DNA of 64,000 bases, taken from Bacillus sp. SB49 (GTDB lineage: Bacteria > Bacillota > Bacilli > Bacillales > Halobacillaceae). The stretch lies in the NCBI RefSeq assembly GCF_000469135.2, contig NZ_CP048117.1, positions 1 to 64,000 of the forward strand, read 5' to 3'. The position numbers and the translations under genes are program-made. The stretch's first letter is position 1. Each line of letters opens with the position of its first letter. Under the pieces are notes generated by a model that saw only the letters and a list, made by a program, of their open reading frames with translations, ran no database searches and was not told the DNA's origin. Below, piece after piece: positions 16,999 to 26,945 of this stretch.

Positions 16999-17904
16999 TT
17001 ATTCTTCTTCCTTACGTTCTTCGTTCTCGTCACGAGAGTACATGACCATGCGGGGGAACGGAATCTCGATTCCTCTTTCGTCGAGGCGTGCCTTTATTTC
17101 TTTACGCATCGCACGGGCAATTACCCAGTGCTCCATAGGGTTCACTTCACTGATGATACGCATAACGACGTCGGACGCTCCGAAGTTCTGGACACCGAGA
17201 AGCTGCGGCACTCCGATCATGGAATCATAGCGCTCCGGCATTTCTTCCAACAGCTCGAGAATCACTTTCTCCGCTCTGTCAATGTCTTGTTCATAAGCGA
17301 TACCGACATCGACGACAGCAATACTGTTGTGAATCGAGTAGTTCGTCACCTGTGTCACATTTCCGTTCGGAAGAATATGTACTTCACCCGTCCAGGCTTT
17401 CACTTTACAAGTACGAAGACCCACTTCTTCTACAAAGCCTTCCACTCCGGACGTCTGGATATAATCCCCGACAGAGAACTGATCTTCGAAAATGATGAAG
17501 AAGCCGGAAATGATATCCCGGACAAGGTTCTGTGCGCCAAAACCGATGGCGAGACCGGCGACCCCGGCACCGGCAAGCAATGCCCCCACGTTCAGCGAGA
17601 ACGTATCCAGAATCATGACGAAAGCGATGAAGTACACCACATACGACAACGTGTTCAAAATCAATTTGTTCAGCGTCGCTTCCCGGCGCTGGGTAATTTG
17701 GAAAGGCCCTCTCCGTTGATTGGTAAAGAACCTCGTCACTACTTTTCTTCCTATACGAATGACCAAAAAAGCGACAAGCAGAATAAGAACGATCTGTAAC
17801 GCTCCGAGTGCAATCGTCATCCATAAATCCGGTCCGGTTACATACTCAACAACCTCATCCCATTTCGTTTTCGCATCTTCTACAACTGTTGCGGGATTGC
17901 TCAC
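16999..17904 (-). CDS. Small-conductance mechanosensitive channel, MscS family
   Basis: Tension-gated channel that releases solutes on osmotic downshock, about 301 aa. Three N-terminal membrane helices end in the pore helix (GALLAGAGVAGLAIGFGAQNLVRD, glycine/alanine-packed as in MscS TM3), followed by a beta domain (GDYIQTSGVEGFVEEVGLR) and a C-terminal alpha/beta domain ending in a charged tail. The start is the GTG of VSNPATV, directly after AGGAGGGG. The open frame 11 codons upstream lacks a ribosome site. Such a channel fits an organism with changing salinity. Confidence 0.92.
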   Translation of the reverse strand: MSNPATVVEDAKTKWDEVVEYVTGPDLWMTIALGALQIVLILLVAFLVIRIGRKVVTRFFTNQRRGPFQITQRREATLNKLILNTLSYVVYFIAFVMILDTFSLNVGALLAGAGVAGLAIGFGAQNLVRDIISGFFIIFEDQFSVGDYIQTSGVEGFVEEVGLRTCKVKAWTGEVHILPNGNVTQVTNYSIHNSIAVVDVGIAYEQDIDRAEKVILELLEEMPERYDSMIGVPQLLGVQNFGASDVVMRIISEVNPMEHWVIARAMRKEIKARLDERGIEIPFPRMVMYSRDENEERKEEE

Positions 17905-17953
17905 CCTGTCCCCTCCTGTACGACATGAATATGACATTCATTTTAACAGGTTT

Positions 17954-18973
17954 TCACCGAATTTTGAATCGGGAAAGAATCGGGTATAAGAGAAGAGAGG
18001 CAAGCACATATAAATTCAGAATGCCATATAGAGGGTACAAATATTCAATCAACGTGGAGAAGCCGAACGATGTGAATGGGAGCATTACCGCAATCACTCC
18101 CATCGCCAGAATCCAAAGCGGCTGCCGGACGTATTCACGAAATCGTGTGACGAGCCCGAGTGTTCCGGAAGCGGCTGTCGTAAAGATGGCGATCCACAGC
18201 ATCAGGGACATGAAGAGCATCATAGCATACGGATAATGTTTCAAAATCGCAAATAGAGGTATCTCATACAAAATGATGTCCTCCGCAATTTGGATGAGGC
18301 TGTTGTTATAGAGATAGGATACAACACCCAGAATGACACCGCTCCCGACGCTTGCCACCCATATTTCCCCTCTGCGCTTCACTTGATTGCCGATCGCCCC
18401 GAGCACGGCGATGAGCGGCAGGATATTCAGCGCGGTGAATGGAAATGCCGCCATCCAATTACTGTTCTCCATCACATGACCGAACAGAGACAGATGCTGG
18501 TCGCTGATGAACAGAATCAGAACGAACAACAACCCCGCAATCAAAAGGGGAAGCACGAAGCTGTTGACGAGTACGATCCCTTTGACATCCCACACGAACA
18601 AGAGAATGAGTGGAAGGATGATAATGAGCACCCCGAACTTGTAAGGGAAATGGAATGCCTGCCACGTCGCACCCGATCCTGCCAGCATGATGACAGTCGT
18701 CGTGAACAGATAGATGATGATCATCCAATCGTACACCCCGGTCAAATGCTTTCCGACGATGGCCCGGAGAACCGGCAGATAATGGCCGGACTGCTTCTTG
18801 AAGCTGATATCCATGATCGCCACACAACAGAAGATGAACATGAGAGCGAACAACAGGATGGCCAGGCTGCTGTCTTGTCCAAAAAATTGCCAGAGCTCCC
18901 TCCCGGAAGCATACCCGGCACCGATCATCGTTCCTACTATCAAGAACATCCACTTGATACCTGCTTTTATCAT
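17954..18973 (-). CDS. YkvI-like membrane protein
   Basis: Integral membrane protein, 339 aa, about 10 hydrophobic helices. The N-terminal GTMIGAGYASGRELWQFFG resembles the helix-1 motif of APC-superfamily carriers, and the whole length fits the YkvI family, whose substrate is unknown. It starts at an ATG after GTGGAGGA and is divergent from yyaC. A transport role is inference from fold only. Confidence 0.8.
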   Translation of the reverse strand: MIKAGIKWMFLIVGTMIGAGYASGRELWQFFGQDSSLAILLFALMFIFCCVAIMDISFKKQSGHYLPVLRAIVGKHLTGVYDWMIIIYLFTTTVIMLAGSGATWQAFHFPYKFGVLIIILPLILLFVWDVKGIVLVNSFVLPLLIAGLLFVLILFISDQHLSLFGHVMENSNWMAAFPFTALNILPLIAVLGAIGNQVKRRGEIWVASVGSGVILGVVSYLYNNSLIQIAEDIILYEIPLFAILKHYPYAMMLFMSLMLWIAIFTTAASGTLGLVTRFREYVRQPLWILAMGVIAVMLPFTSFGFSTLIEYLYPLYGILNLYVLASLLLYPILSRFKIR

Positions 18974-19062
18974 GACGGTTCCTCCACCTCTATGTATTTG
19001 TCACGTATAGAACGACGGACAACCTTATATACTGTTACTACTATGTGTCTGGAGGAGAAGCT

Positions 19063-19689
19063 ATGAATTTCAAGGACAAGTTTTCCAAAGAAGAGAAACG
19101 TGTCAGCACCGACGATCCGGCCATGAGCGATACGTTAGCCACCTACCTGAACGATTGGCTTCCGTCCTCTCAGGAAATCGTCATCGCCTGTATCGGAACC
19201 GACCGCTCCACAGGAGATGCCTTCGGTCCGCTCGTCGGCTCGATGCTGAATGATCAGAATCTGGAAACCTTCCATATTTACGGTACGCTCGAAGAACCGC
19301 TCCATGCCCTCAACTTAAAAGAGCGGCTGACGTGGATCAGCAAGACCCACCATCACCCCTATATCCTGGCCGTCGATGCCTGCCTTGGTAAATCAGCGTC
19401 TGTCGGATCTGTCGTTCTCGGCAAAGGTTCCCTGACACCCGGTTCGGCCTTAAAGAAGGATCTGCCTCCGGTCGGCCATATGCATATCAGCGGCATGGTC
19501 AATGTCAGTGGATTCATGGAGCACGTCGTCCTGCAGAATACACGGCTGCACATTGTCATGCAGATGGCAGCAAAAGTAGCGGCAGCCCTTCAGCTGACGG
19601 ACGCAAAGCGCAGACAGAACCAATTAGAAACATCACCCTATCACCCGTTCACAACGAACATCAACCCGATGAAAAAGGAAATCCGCTGA
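19063..19689 (+). CDS. yyaC: Spore protease YyaC
   Basis: YyaC family, 208 aa, related to the GPR-like germination protease fold; sporulation-associated in B. subtilis. Visible family segments are ACIGTDRSTGDAFGPLVGS, TLEEPLHA, AVDACLG and GKGSLTPGSALKKDLPPVG. The start is the ATG after GGAGGAG; an upstream GTG has no better site. Its presence next to spo0J-soj is normal for spore formers. A strong terminator follows. Confidence 0.88.
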   Translation: MNFKDKFSKEEKRVSTDDPAMSDTLATYLNDWLPSSQEIVIACIGTDRSTGDAFGPLVGSMLNDQNLETFHIYGTLEEPLHALNLKERLTWISKTHHHPYILAVDACLGKSASVGSVVLGKGSLTPGSALKKDLPPVGHMHISGMVNVSGFMEHVVLQNTRLHIVMQMAAKVAAALQLTDAKRRQNQLETSPYHPFTTNINPMKKEIR

Positions 19690-19693
19690 ACAT

Positions 19694-19728
19694 AAAAAAA
19701 AGCCCCAACCAATGTGGTTGGGGCTTTT
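19694..19728 (+). terminator. yyaC terminator
   Basis: AAAAAGCCCCAACC, loop AATGT, GGTTGGGGCTTTT. Confidence 0.9.
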
Positions 19729-19840
19729 CATTTTTGTCTTGCTTGAACCTATTGGTGGAAGGACCATTCCAGTATAGGGGGGACGTTTATATCTAGGCGA
19801 AAACGCTCGATTCCGATAAAAGTTGATTTGAACATATGTA

Positions 19841-20545
19841 TTAGAACCAGTGAACGACCGCGAGAATCAGGCCGACGGTGCCTAGAGAAGGGAGCAGGTT
19901 CGCTACCCGTATTTTCGTCAGCTTCAGCATATTCAAAGCGATTGCCACGATTAACAAACCGCCGGTTGCCGTCATCTCGACGATGAAAGTATCCAATACC
20001 TCCTGAGGGACAAACCGTTGAATTTGTGTCGCCAAAAGAGCAATCGATCCTTCGTAAAGGACGACAGGAAAAAGGGAAAACAAGACCCCTATTCCGAGTG
20101 TCGACGTCAGGACGAGAGAAATAAACCCGTCGAGAATCGCTTTCGTAATCAATATTTCATGGTCATTACGCAGGCCGCTGTCCAGAGCCCCGACGACGGC
20201 CATCGCTCCGATGACGAAAATAAGCGAAGCCGACACGAACCCTTGGGCGATGCTCACCGTTTGTTCCGGATTTGCGAATTTCCGTTCGATCCAGCGTCCG
20301 ATATATTCAAGCCTTGATTCCAGCTGCAGGCCTTCCCCGATCAGTGCCCCGCTCAGAATACTCAATAGGACGATGACGATATCATCCGACTCCAGCGCCA
20401 TTTGAATCCCGATGAGCAGCACCGCCAGTCCGACTCCCGACATGACCGTTTCTTTAAAACGTTCCGGAATCCTAGTAAAGACCAATCCCAGCAAGGTTCC
20501 GACAAGAATACATAAACCATTGATCAAAGTACCAAGTAAAACCAT
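19841..20545 (-). CDS. DUF554 membrane protein
   Basis: Multispanning membrane protein, 234 aa, with six to seven hydrophobic segments. It starts MVLLGTLINGLCILVGTLLG, the conserved N-terminus of DUF554 (YqgA-like), and contains GALIGEGLQLE and AILDGFISLVLTSTLGIGV. The function is unknown; the glycine-rich helices suggest a transporter or channel. It lies downstream of spo0J on the same strand with a 66-bp gap holding only a weak hairpin, so it may share the transcript. Confidence 0.85.
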   Translation of the reverse strand: MVLLGTLINGLCILVGTLLGLVFTRIPERFKETVMSGVGLAVLLIGIQMALESDDIVIVLLSILSGALIGEGLQLESRLEYIGRWIERKFANPEQTVSIAQGFVSASLIFVIGAMAVVGALDSGLRNDHEILITKAILDGFISLVLTSTLGIGVLFSLFPVVLYEGSIALLATQIQRFVPQEVLDTFIVEMTATGGLLIVAIALNMLKLTKIRVANLLPSLGTVGLILAVVHWF

Positions 20546-20611
20546 GACATTCTCTCCAATGTTGTTTTTTCACAAAAAAAGAAGAGGCCGGGTGACCTCC
20601 TTTTCCTGCCT

Positions 20612-21460
20612 TCACTCTTTTTCTTTATCAAAATATGCTAAAATCCGCTCTAAATCGTCTTCATTCATGAATTCGATCTCAATCTTCCCTTTACGCTTAC
20701 CTTTATGGATCTTCACCCCGGTACCGAGACGTTCCTTCAAGGAGGTCTCCTGCTCCCTCAGGAAAATATCCTGTGCTTCCTGCTTCGGCTTTTGTTTCCT
20801 GCCGTTCCGGTTTATTTCCTGAATGATCTGCTCTACCTGACGGACATTCAACGATTCCCGTTCGATTCTATCAACGAGCTTTAACTGGACATCTTTGTCT
20901 TTCAACCCCAGCAGAGCCCGTCCGTGCCCCATGGACAACGTTCCGTCATTAATCTTCGCCGTCACCTGTCGGGGAAGTGCGAGCAGACGAATCAGATTCG
21001 CTATATGAGATCTGCTTTTCCCAAGACGATTCGCAAGCATCTCCTGTGTGACATCGAGTTCTCTGATCAATTGCTCGTAGGATTTCGCTTCCTCGATCGG
21101 CGTCAAATCTTCCCGCTGCAGGTTTTCCAAGAGGGCAAGTTCCATCATCTGCTCATCCGTCAACGGCTGGATGATCGCAGGGATCGTCTCCAGTTCGGCA
21201 AGTTTCGCTGCACGATACCGCCGTTCTCCGACCACGATCTCGTAGCCTTTAATACTCTGCCTCACGACAAGAGGCTGAAGAATTCCGTGTTCTTCAATGG
21301 ATTGTTTCAACCCGCTTAAGCTTTCATCATCGAAATACTTCCTGGGCTGATAAGGGTTGGGACGGCAATCTTTAATCGCAATCGTTTCTAGTTGTTTGTC
21401 ATCGATGTTCTCTGTGTTGGTAATTAAAGCGTCAAGACCTTTACCTAACCCTCTCTCCAT
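20612..21460 (-). CDS. spo0J: Chromosome-partitioning protein ParB (Spo0J)
   Basis: parS-binding CTP-switch protein, 282 aa. It has an N-terminal [10 protein letters not shown] tag that contacts ParA, the CTP-binding ParB domain ([30 protein letters not shown]), an HTH ([23 protein letters not shown]) and a C-terminal dimer domain rich in Lys/Glu. It loads on parS sites and recruits SMC, and with Soj it tunes replication initiation and sporulation. Its start overlaps the soj end by 20 bp, so the two are coupled. It is a paralogue of the nearby noc. Confidence 0.97.
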   Translation of the reverse strand: MERGLGKGLDALITNTENIDDKQLETIAIKDCRPNPYQPRKYFDDESLSGLKQSIEEHGILQPLVVRQSIKGYEIVVGERRYRAAKLAELETIPAIIQPLTDEQMMELALLENLQREDLTPIEEAKSYEQLIRELDVTQEMLANRLGKSRSHIANLIRLLALPRQVTAKINDGTLSMGHGRALLGLKDKDVQLKLVDRIERESLNVRQVEQIIQEINRNGRKQKPKQEAQDIFLREQETSLKERLGTGVKIHKGKRKGKIEIEFMNEDDLERILAYFDKEKE

Positions 21461-22214
21461 TTATGATCACTTCCTTCGCTAATTCTAGATAGACTTCTGC
21501 TCCCTTGGCTTTGGCATCATAGAGGATCACCGGACGTCCGTGGCTCGGAGCTTCACTCAGCCGGACATTGCGCGGGATGATAGACCGATAGACTTTCTCC
21601 CGAAAATATTTCTTCACTTCTTCAATCACTTCTATACCCAGGTTGGTACGGGCATCCAACATCGTCAAAAGGACCCCCTCGATCATAAGCCGCTTATTCA
21701 GATGCTTCTGGACGAGGCGGATCGTGTTGAGCAATTGACTCAGCCCTTCCAACGCATAATATTCGCACTGCACCGGAATAAGGACAGAATCGGAGGCCGT
21801 CAAAGCATTCAACGTCAGCAGCCCTAAAGAAGGGGGGCAGTCGATGATGACATAATCATACTCATCTTTTACGCGGTCGATCGCTTTTTTCAGTCTTACT
21901 TCCCGGGAAATAATCGGGACCAACTCAATCTCTGCACCCGCAAGCTGAATCGTGGCGGGGATGATATCAAGACGTGGAGCAAGCGTGGATGTCCTGACAC
22001 GTGCAGGATCCAGATCGTCGACAAGTATATTGTAAATACAGTGGTCGAGGTCGCCTTTTTCTACACCGACACCGCTTGTAGCGTTGCCTTGAGGATCGAT
22101 ATCGACAAGCAGAACCTTATAGTCAAGATGCGCCAGCCCTGCACTGACATTGACCGCCGTCGTCGTTTTCCCGACGCCGCCCTTCTGGTTAGCGATGGAA
22201 ATCACTCTACCCAT
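21441..22214 (-). CDS. soj: Chromosome-partitioning ATPase ParA (Soj)
   Basis: Deviant Walker ATPase, 257 aa: [15 protein letters not shown] (residues 8-22), [10 protein letters not shown] (Walker A'), and [15 protein letters not shown] (Walker B). Soj dimerises on ATP, regulates DnaA and is released by Spo0J. The ATG follows AGGCAGGTGA. It is first in soj-spo0J. A Noc-box-like palindrome lies inside the gene. Confidence 0.97.
   Translation of the reverse strand: MGRVISIANQKGGVGKTTTAVNVSAGLAHLDYKVLLVDIDPQGNATSGVGVEKGDLDHCIYNILVDDLDPARVRTSTLAPRLDIIPATIQLAGAEIELVPIISREVRLKKAIDRVKDEYDYVIIDCPPSLGLLTLNALTASDSVLIPVQCEYYALEGLSQLLNTIRLVQKHLNKRLMIEGVLLTMLDARTNLGIEVIEEVKKYFREKVYRSIIPRNVRLSEAPSHGRPVILYDAKAKGAEVYLELAKEVIINGERVR
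21898..21911. promoter_or_regulatory. Candidate Noc-binding site inside soj
   Basis: ACTTCCCGGGAAAT matches the B. subtilis Noc box ATTTCCCGGGAAAT at 13 of 14 positions. Confidence 0.55.
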
Positions 22215-22283
22215 GGTGTCACCTGCCTCTTTCGCTTTTCTTTCATCTTACCATTTATTAGCAGACATAGGCAGAAGGACTTA

Positions 22284-22318
22284 AAAAAATCCCATCTTCA
22301 CTAAGCGTCAAGATGGGT
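22284..22318 (-). terminator. noc terminator
   Basis: CCCATCTT / AAGATGGG with an 11-base loop and, on the minus strand, a following ATTTTTTT. It lies 11 bp after the noc stop. Confidence 0.85.
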
Positions 22319-22328
22319 CCCCGTACGA

Positions 22329-23192
22329 TCATGGTTTCTTTTTCGGTATTTTAATTGTGATCTGATAATAGTCATCATGATCTTCTTCGTCCGTTTCGAG
22401 ATCGATGCCGGTATCTGTCACCATCGTCAAAGACTGTCGAATCGTATTCATCGCGATCCGCATATCCTTGTTGACACCTTTCATCCTCGGTTTCTTCTTC
22501 TTCGGTTTCGGATCCATCCATTTGGCGATCCGTTCTTCCGTCTGTTTCACGTTCAACTGTTTCTCAATGATTTCGGCAAGCATCTTTTCCTGAAGTTCCG
22601 GATCTTTCAATCCGATCAGGGCGCGCGCATGCCGTTCCGTAATCTGCTTATCCATGACAGCCTGCTGTACGACTTCCGGAAGCTTCAACAACCGCATCTT
22701 ATTCGCAATCGTCGACTGACTCTTACCTAATCGTTGAGCCAGCGCTTCCTGTGTCAGTTCCTGCAGTTCAATCAGACGTGCGTACGCTACCGCTTCTTCA
22801 ATGACCGTTAACTCTTCCCGCTGCAGGTTTTCGATAAGGGCCACCGATGCCGTCTGGGAATCATTCATCTCACGGATGATCGCAGGAACCTCTTCCCAGC
22901 CGAGCGACTGGACGGCCCGCCATCTGCGTTCACCGGCGATCAGTTCATAATCTTCTTCGTTTAACCGACGAAGAACGATCGGCTGAATCATCCCATGCGT
23001 ATGTATCGTCTGGGCGAGTTCGCTAATCTTCTCGTTGTTAAATATCGCTCGAGGTTGGTAACGGTTCGGCTGTACACGTTCGACCGGAACCTGCACAACT
23101 TCATCGGGACTGTAGCCTTCTTCTTCATTGCTGCCTTTATCCGAATCCGGTTTGTCCCCTAGCCCGAATAAACGACCAAAAGGATGTAACAC
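22329..23192 (-). CDS. noc: Nucleoid occlusion protein Noc
   Basis: ParB paralogue that binds Noc boxes and keeps the division septum off the nucleoid by membrane attachment. 287 aa with an N-terminal amphipathic-helix candidate ([11 protein letters not shown]), a CTP-binding domain ([25 protein letters not shown]) and an HTH ([23 protein letters not shown]). The start is a GTG after AAAGGTGG. In most Bacillaceae rsmG lies directly upstream of noc; here about 7.6 kb of other genes intervene, so noc must have its own promoter. Confidence 0.96.
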   Translation of the reverse strand: MLHPFGRLFGLGDKPDSDKGSNEEEGYSPDEVVQVPVERVQPNRYQPRAIFNNEKISELAQTIHTHGMIQPIVLRRLNEEDYELIAGERRWRAVQSLGWEEVPAIIREMNDSQTASVALIENLQREELTVIEEAVAYARLIELQELTQEALAQRLGKSQSTIANKMRLLKLPEVVQQAVMDKQITERHARALIGLKDPELQEKMLAEIIEKQLNVKQTEERIAKWMDPKPKKKKPRMKGVNKDMRIAMNTIRQSLTMVTDTGIDLETDEEDHDDYYQITIKIPKKKP

Positions 23193-23567
23193 GATCAGAC
23201 ACCACCTTTATACGATCGAGCATACGCATTTCATCATAGATTGCTGTATTTTGAAATATAAAAAGCGCCGCAGGCTTGTTGGCTGCTGCGCGTACGTATG
23301 CCGTTTTTCATTTCTTTCCTACATTTTATCATATTTGCTTCCGTAAAAGTATCGAGAAGGTGGAAGAATTGTGTGACTCCTTTGTCGAATTCTCCCATCG
23401 ATCACTACGGAAAGGGTTATTTTTCGCGGTTTCCACGCATCCCATCGTTGGCTGATGATGGCAAAAACCGTCGATATATTTTCTTTAACCCTATGAATTT
23501 AACATCCGGAACGTAATCTTGGAATGCCTCCGGGCGAAAATGCGCAAAACGCCCTACATGTGCTTCT
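23193..23567. other. 375-bp gap between noc and the response regulator
   Basis: No supported gene. Contains the noc upstream region; AAGCGCCGCAGGC ... GCTGCTGCGC can form a weak stem. Short open frames here lack ribosome sites and family resemblance. The noc promoter must lie in it, but I cannot fix its hexamers. Confidence 0.5.
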
Positions 23568-24176
23568 TTAGTCCAGCCATCCTTTTCGTCTTGCGATGAA
23601 GGCTGCTTCCGTCCTGTTCTGCGCATCCAGCTTGCTCATGATTTCCGATAAATAATTCCGGACGGTGCCGCTTGATAAATACAAAGATTCGCTGATCTGC
23701 TTCGTGCTGCAGCCTTTCTCCACACAACGGAGAATCTCCTCTTCCCGGTCGTTGAGAGGCGACGCTTCCGTCGTAAACATCTGATGGATCAACTCCGGAC
23801 TGATGACCTGCTTTCCGTTCATCACCTGCCGGATGTAATCGGCCAGTTCCTCACTCGGGGTATCCTTTAATAAATAACCATCGACCTTTTCTTTCCAGGC
23901 ATCTTCCAAGTACCCCCGTTTGGAAAACGTCGTCAGAATTAGGATCTTCGTCTCCAGACCATTAGCTTTCGCCTCTTTCAGGACTTCGACTCCCGTCATC
24001 AGCGGCATTTCGATGTCGAGCAGGGCGATATCCGGCCGCTTCGTCTCCATCAATCGGAGCGCCTCTCTGCCATCGGCAGCCTCTCCGATCACTTCGAAAT
24101 CGGCTTCCATACTAAGCAGCGTCCGCAGCGCACTGCGGAGCATCGTCTGATCCTCTGCGATAATGATCGAAAGCAT
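23568..24176 (-). CDS. NarL/LuxR-type response regulator (YvfU/DesR-like)
   Basis: Two-component response regulator, 202 aa. The receiver domain has phospho-acceptor D54 in ALLDIEMP and conserved acidic residues AEDQ; the linker is followed by a LuxR-type HTH (LNDREEEILRCVEKGCSTKQISESLYLSSGTVRNY). The second ATG is preferred because AAGGAGG is only one base from the first. It lies 12 bp after its kinase and is probably co-transcribed with the ABC exporter upstream, as in B. subtilis yvfRSTU. Confidence 0.92.
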   Translation of the reverse strand: MLSIIIAEDQTMLRSALRTLLSMEADFEVIGEAADGREALRLMETKRPDIALLDIEMPLMTGVEVLKEAKANGLETKILILTTFSKRGYLEDAWKEKVDGYLLKDTPSEELADYIRQVMNGKQVISPELIHQMFTTEASPLNDREEEILRCVEKGCSTKQISESLYLSSGTVRNYLSEIMSKLDAQNRTEAAFIARRKGWLD

Positions 24177-24188
24177 ACGCATTCCTCC

Positions 24189-25274
24189 TTATTTTTGAAC
24201 TTTCGGCACATGAACGACCAACACGGTCCCGCGCTGTTTGGCGGATTCTATATTCATACGGCCGCTGATCATATGCAGCCGCTCCTCCATCCCAAGCAAC
24301 CCGTTTCCCGGCTCACCCTTAAACCCGATTCCGTCATCGCTGATCGTCATCCGCACTTCTTCCGGTAAATCTTCCACGCGGATCGTACATCTGCTCGCGA
24401 AGCTGTGACGGATCACGTTGGTGATACTTTCCCGGAGACTGTAGGCGAGGATATTCTCATAGAGCGGATTCAAACCATGGACAGGAACAGGAGCATCAAC
24501 GACCGCTTCCATTTCCATTTCCCGCAAAAGCTTTTCTGCGTGGATCAGCTCTTCCCGGAACGACAGCTGCTTCAAATCAGAAACGATCTCCCTGATCTGG
24601 TTCAGAACAGTACGTGAAATCGTGTGGATTTCCTTGATTTCTCTCTCTGCCTGTTCGATTTTATCAGGCAGAGAGCGCCTGGCAATGTCGCTTTTCAATG
24701 TAATCATCGACAGCGTCTGGCCGACCGTATCGTGCAGATCGCGCCCGATTCGTTCCCGTTCCTGCTGCTTGACGAGCTCTTCGATGCGTCGATTCGCTTT
24801 CGAGAGCTGCTCTTTCATATTCCACGATTTGACCTCGTTCCGGATCCCGACCGGAATGGCCGCCACAAGAATCATAGCAGCTACAATAGTGGAGAAATCG
24901 ATGACTCGCGACGAATACAGAGTCAGCATATATAATTCAAAGAATAAAAGCGGAGCAAGCATATACACGACAATGATCTTCCAGCGCTTATGGATGAAAT
25001 AAAGCGAATAAGTCGTATAAATCGATAAATAAATGAATGTCTCATGAAAGAAGAAGAGCAGCACAGCAAGAAGTGCCGTCATACCGAGAGCATCAAGGAA
25101 AGCCCGGGAAGGATGCCAGTACATATCCCGGAACATAAGGAAGAAGACAAGCAAAAGAAGAAGGCCGAAGCCTCCTTCCCAGCCACCCGTCGCTATCAAT
25201 GCAATAAGCGGAACAAGCATATAAATCAGCCAGAACAACGGGGCACGCCCGTATTTCTCCGGAAACAATCTCAT
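24189..25274 (-). CDS. Sensor histidine kinase (YvfT/DesK-like)
   Basis: Membrane sensor kinase of the HisKA_3 class, about 361 aa. Five to six N-terminal helices (residues about 10-145) lack a large extracellular domain, so it probably senses the membrane itself or the ABC complex. H181 lies in ERIGRDLHDTVGQTLSMI; the HATPase domain has NVIRHS (N-box) and DDGIGF and GLLGMEERL. An open frame runs 68 codons further upstream inside the permease gene; I choose the ATG of MRLFPEKYG, with AGGAAGG 9 bases before it. Confidence 0.9.
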   Translation of the reverse strand: MRLFPEKYGRAPLFWLIYMLVPLIALIATGGWEGGFGLLLLLVFFLMFRDMYWHPSRAFLDALGMTALLAVLLFFFHETFIYLSIYTTYSLYFIHKRWKIIVVYMLAPLLFFELYMLTLYSSRVIDFSTIVAAMILVAAIPVGIRNEVKSWNMKEQLSKANRRIEELVKQQERERIGRDLHDTVGQTLSMITLKSDIARRSLPDKIEQAEREIKEIHTISRTVLNQIREIVSDLKQLSFREELIHAEKLLREMEMEAVVDAPVPVHGLNPLYENILAYSLRESITNVIRHSFASRCTIRVEDLPEEVRMTISDDGIGFKGEPGNGLLGMEERLHMISGRMNIESAKQRGTVLVVHVPKVQK

Positions 25275-25279
25275 GACAT

Positions 25280-26020
25280 TCATCCTTCCTGAAAACGGCG
25301 GTACGTCCACAAGGATCCCGTGAGGAAAAAGAGGAAGTAGCCGGCCAGCACAATAATTGTCAAAGCGGATATCGATTCTCCTGCAAGGATCGACCATGCC
25401 CCGTCCGCATACAGGTGCCCCGGCGTCCACGCACCGACCTCCCGGACGAAGACCGGAAGCTGGCGGAGCGGCATCCACAGGCCACCGATGATCGCGAGTC
25501 CAAGTGTAATCAAGTTAGCGAACCCGGCCGCCGTCTCCGCTGTTTTGAAGACAGACACCCACGTTCCAAGTGCCAGGAACGGAAGGATCGCAAGCCACAC
25601 CCATGCAACGATTTTAACCCACGTATAGAAACCCAAATCGATATCCTTCCAGTTCGCAACGATGATAAACATAAACAGAATGACGGCCAGATTCAATACC
25701 ATCAAAGCAGAGAGTCTTCCAAGAAAATACTGCCAATGCTTCATCGGAAGCGACTTCACCCATGACATCCACGGCTGTCTCCGGTCATGAAGCAGCTGAA
25801 TCCCCATTGTCGTCACCGAGGCACTCATCATGCTGAAGCAGGTCATCGAGACGAGAAAGTACGCTTTCCACTCCGCTCCGTCGATCATCACTGTATCATC
25901 GACCGTCTGTGTGTATATCGCATAGAATACAAGCGGCATCAACATCGAGAATATAATGAAATACGGATTTCTTCCCATACGTAAAAGCTCAATCTTCATA
26001 ACGTTATACCATGTTTTCAT
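25280..26020 (-). CDS. ABC-2 type transporter permease (YvfS-like)
   Basis: Membrane subunit of an ABC exporter, 246 aa with six hydrophobic helices typical of ABC-2 permeases (FSMLMPLVFYAIYT, CFSMMSASVTTMGIQLLHDR). The start is the ATG of MKTWYNVMKIELLR, which overlaps the ATPase gene by 17 bp and has AAGGAAGG upstream. Partner of the ATPase at 26004. In related Bacillus units such exporters respond to membrane-active compounds; the substrate here is unknown. Confidence 0.88.
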   Translation of the reverse strand: MKTWYNVMKIELLRMGRNPYFIIFSMLMPLVFYAIYTQTVDDTVMIDGAEWKAYFLVSMTCFSMMSASVTTMGIQLLHDRRQPWMSWVKSLPMKHWQYFLGRLSALMVLNLAVILFMFIIVANWKDIDLGFYTWVKIVAWVWLAILPFLALGTWVSVFKTAETAAGFANLITLGLAIIGGLWMPLRQLPVFVREVGAWTPGHLYADGAWSILAGESISALTIIVLAGYFLFFLTGSLWTYRRFQEG

Positions 26021-26873
26021 TGTGAATTCCTTCCTTTCCGAGCAATTCTTCATAAAAATGTTCGACTGTATGCTTCTCTACCGTCAAATTCCGGAAGGGC
26101 ACCGCCTCCCGGACGAGCCATGTAATCCATTCGTCCGATCGGTCCGTCTTGAGCTCCCACCGTAATGTCAGGCCGTTTCTCTGAAATCCGGCGCCTTCCA
26201 ATAAGTCTCGCGGCGTTGATCCGCTTAAGTCGAACCGGATCCAGGAGTGCGTCTGTTCGATATCAGATACGGTTTGGTCGGATTTGAGCCGGCCCTTTTC
26301 CATAAACAGCACCCGATCTCCAAGTAAGGATGCTTCCTGCAGCAAATGTGTCGTCATCAGAATCGTCATTCCCTGCTGTTTCAACTGTCGGATCTGTTCA
26401 TACACATGCTTTCTTGCCGATACGTCCATCCCCGCTGTCGGTTCATCCATGATCAAGAGCTTCGGACGACCGACAAAAGCAAGAGCGAAGATCAGCTTCC
26501 GCTTCTGGCCGATACTGAGATGGTCTGTCTTCACCTTCGCTTGCTCCGTCAAACCGGACAATTGGAGCACCTCTTCATACGACAGCGGATCCGGATACAT
26601 CTTCCTTGTGAACTGGATGAGTTCTTTTATCGTGACACGATCCATCAGCGAAGCATCCTGCAGGACATAACCGACCTGCCGGGTTCCATAGCTCCAGTCG
26701 ATCTTTCCACTATCTGCACGGATATTGCCCATGATCCATTGGAGCAGCGTCGTTTTCCCCGCCCCGTTCGCACCGAGAAGCAGGACACATTCCCCCTCCG
26801 AAAGTTCCATGGATACGTCATCCAGCGCCGTCGTTTTTCCATATTTCTTCGTTACATTCGATAGCTTCAACAT
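26004..26873 (-). CDS. ABC transporter ATP-binding protein (YvfR-like)
   Basis: ATPase subunit, 289 aa: Walker A LLGANGAGKTTLL (residues about 33-45), Q-loop VLQDAS, signature LSIGQKRKL, Walker B LLIMDEPTAGMD and the H-loop in TTHLL. The last 75 residues form a C-terminal extension common in drug/antibiotic exporters. First gene of ATPase-permease-kinase-regulator, all tightly spaced. Two tandem palindromes lie 73-101 bp upstream of its start. Confidence 0.93.
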   Translation of the reverse strand: MLKLSNVTKKYGKTTALDDVSMELSEGECVLLLGANGAGKTTLLQWIMGNIRADSGKIDWSYGTRQVGYVLQDASLMDRVTIKELIQFTRKMYPDPLSYEEVLQLSGLTEQAKVKTDHLSIGQKRKLIFALAFVGRPKLLIMDEPTAGMDVSARKHVYEQIRQLKQQGMTILMTTHLLQEASLLGDRVLFMEKGRLKSDQTVSDIEQTHSWIRFDLSGSTPRDLLEGAGFQRNGLTLRWELKTDRSDEWITWLVREAVPFRNLTVEKHTVEHFYEELLGKEGIHNENMV

Positions 26874-26945
26874 CCCGCCTCTTCCTTTCCAGGTCTTTCG
26901 TTACATCTATCGTATCAGGATGCGGAGGAAATAATTAGAAAGCAT

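Noticed and set aside
23298-23516. Small plus-strand frame (72 codons) between noc and the response regulator
   Set aside because: No ribosome site and irregular composition; it crosses the noc upstream region.
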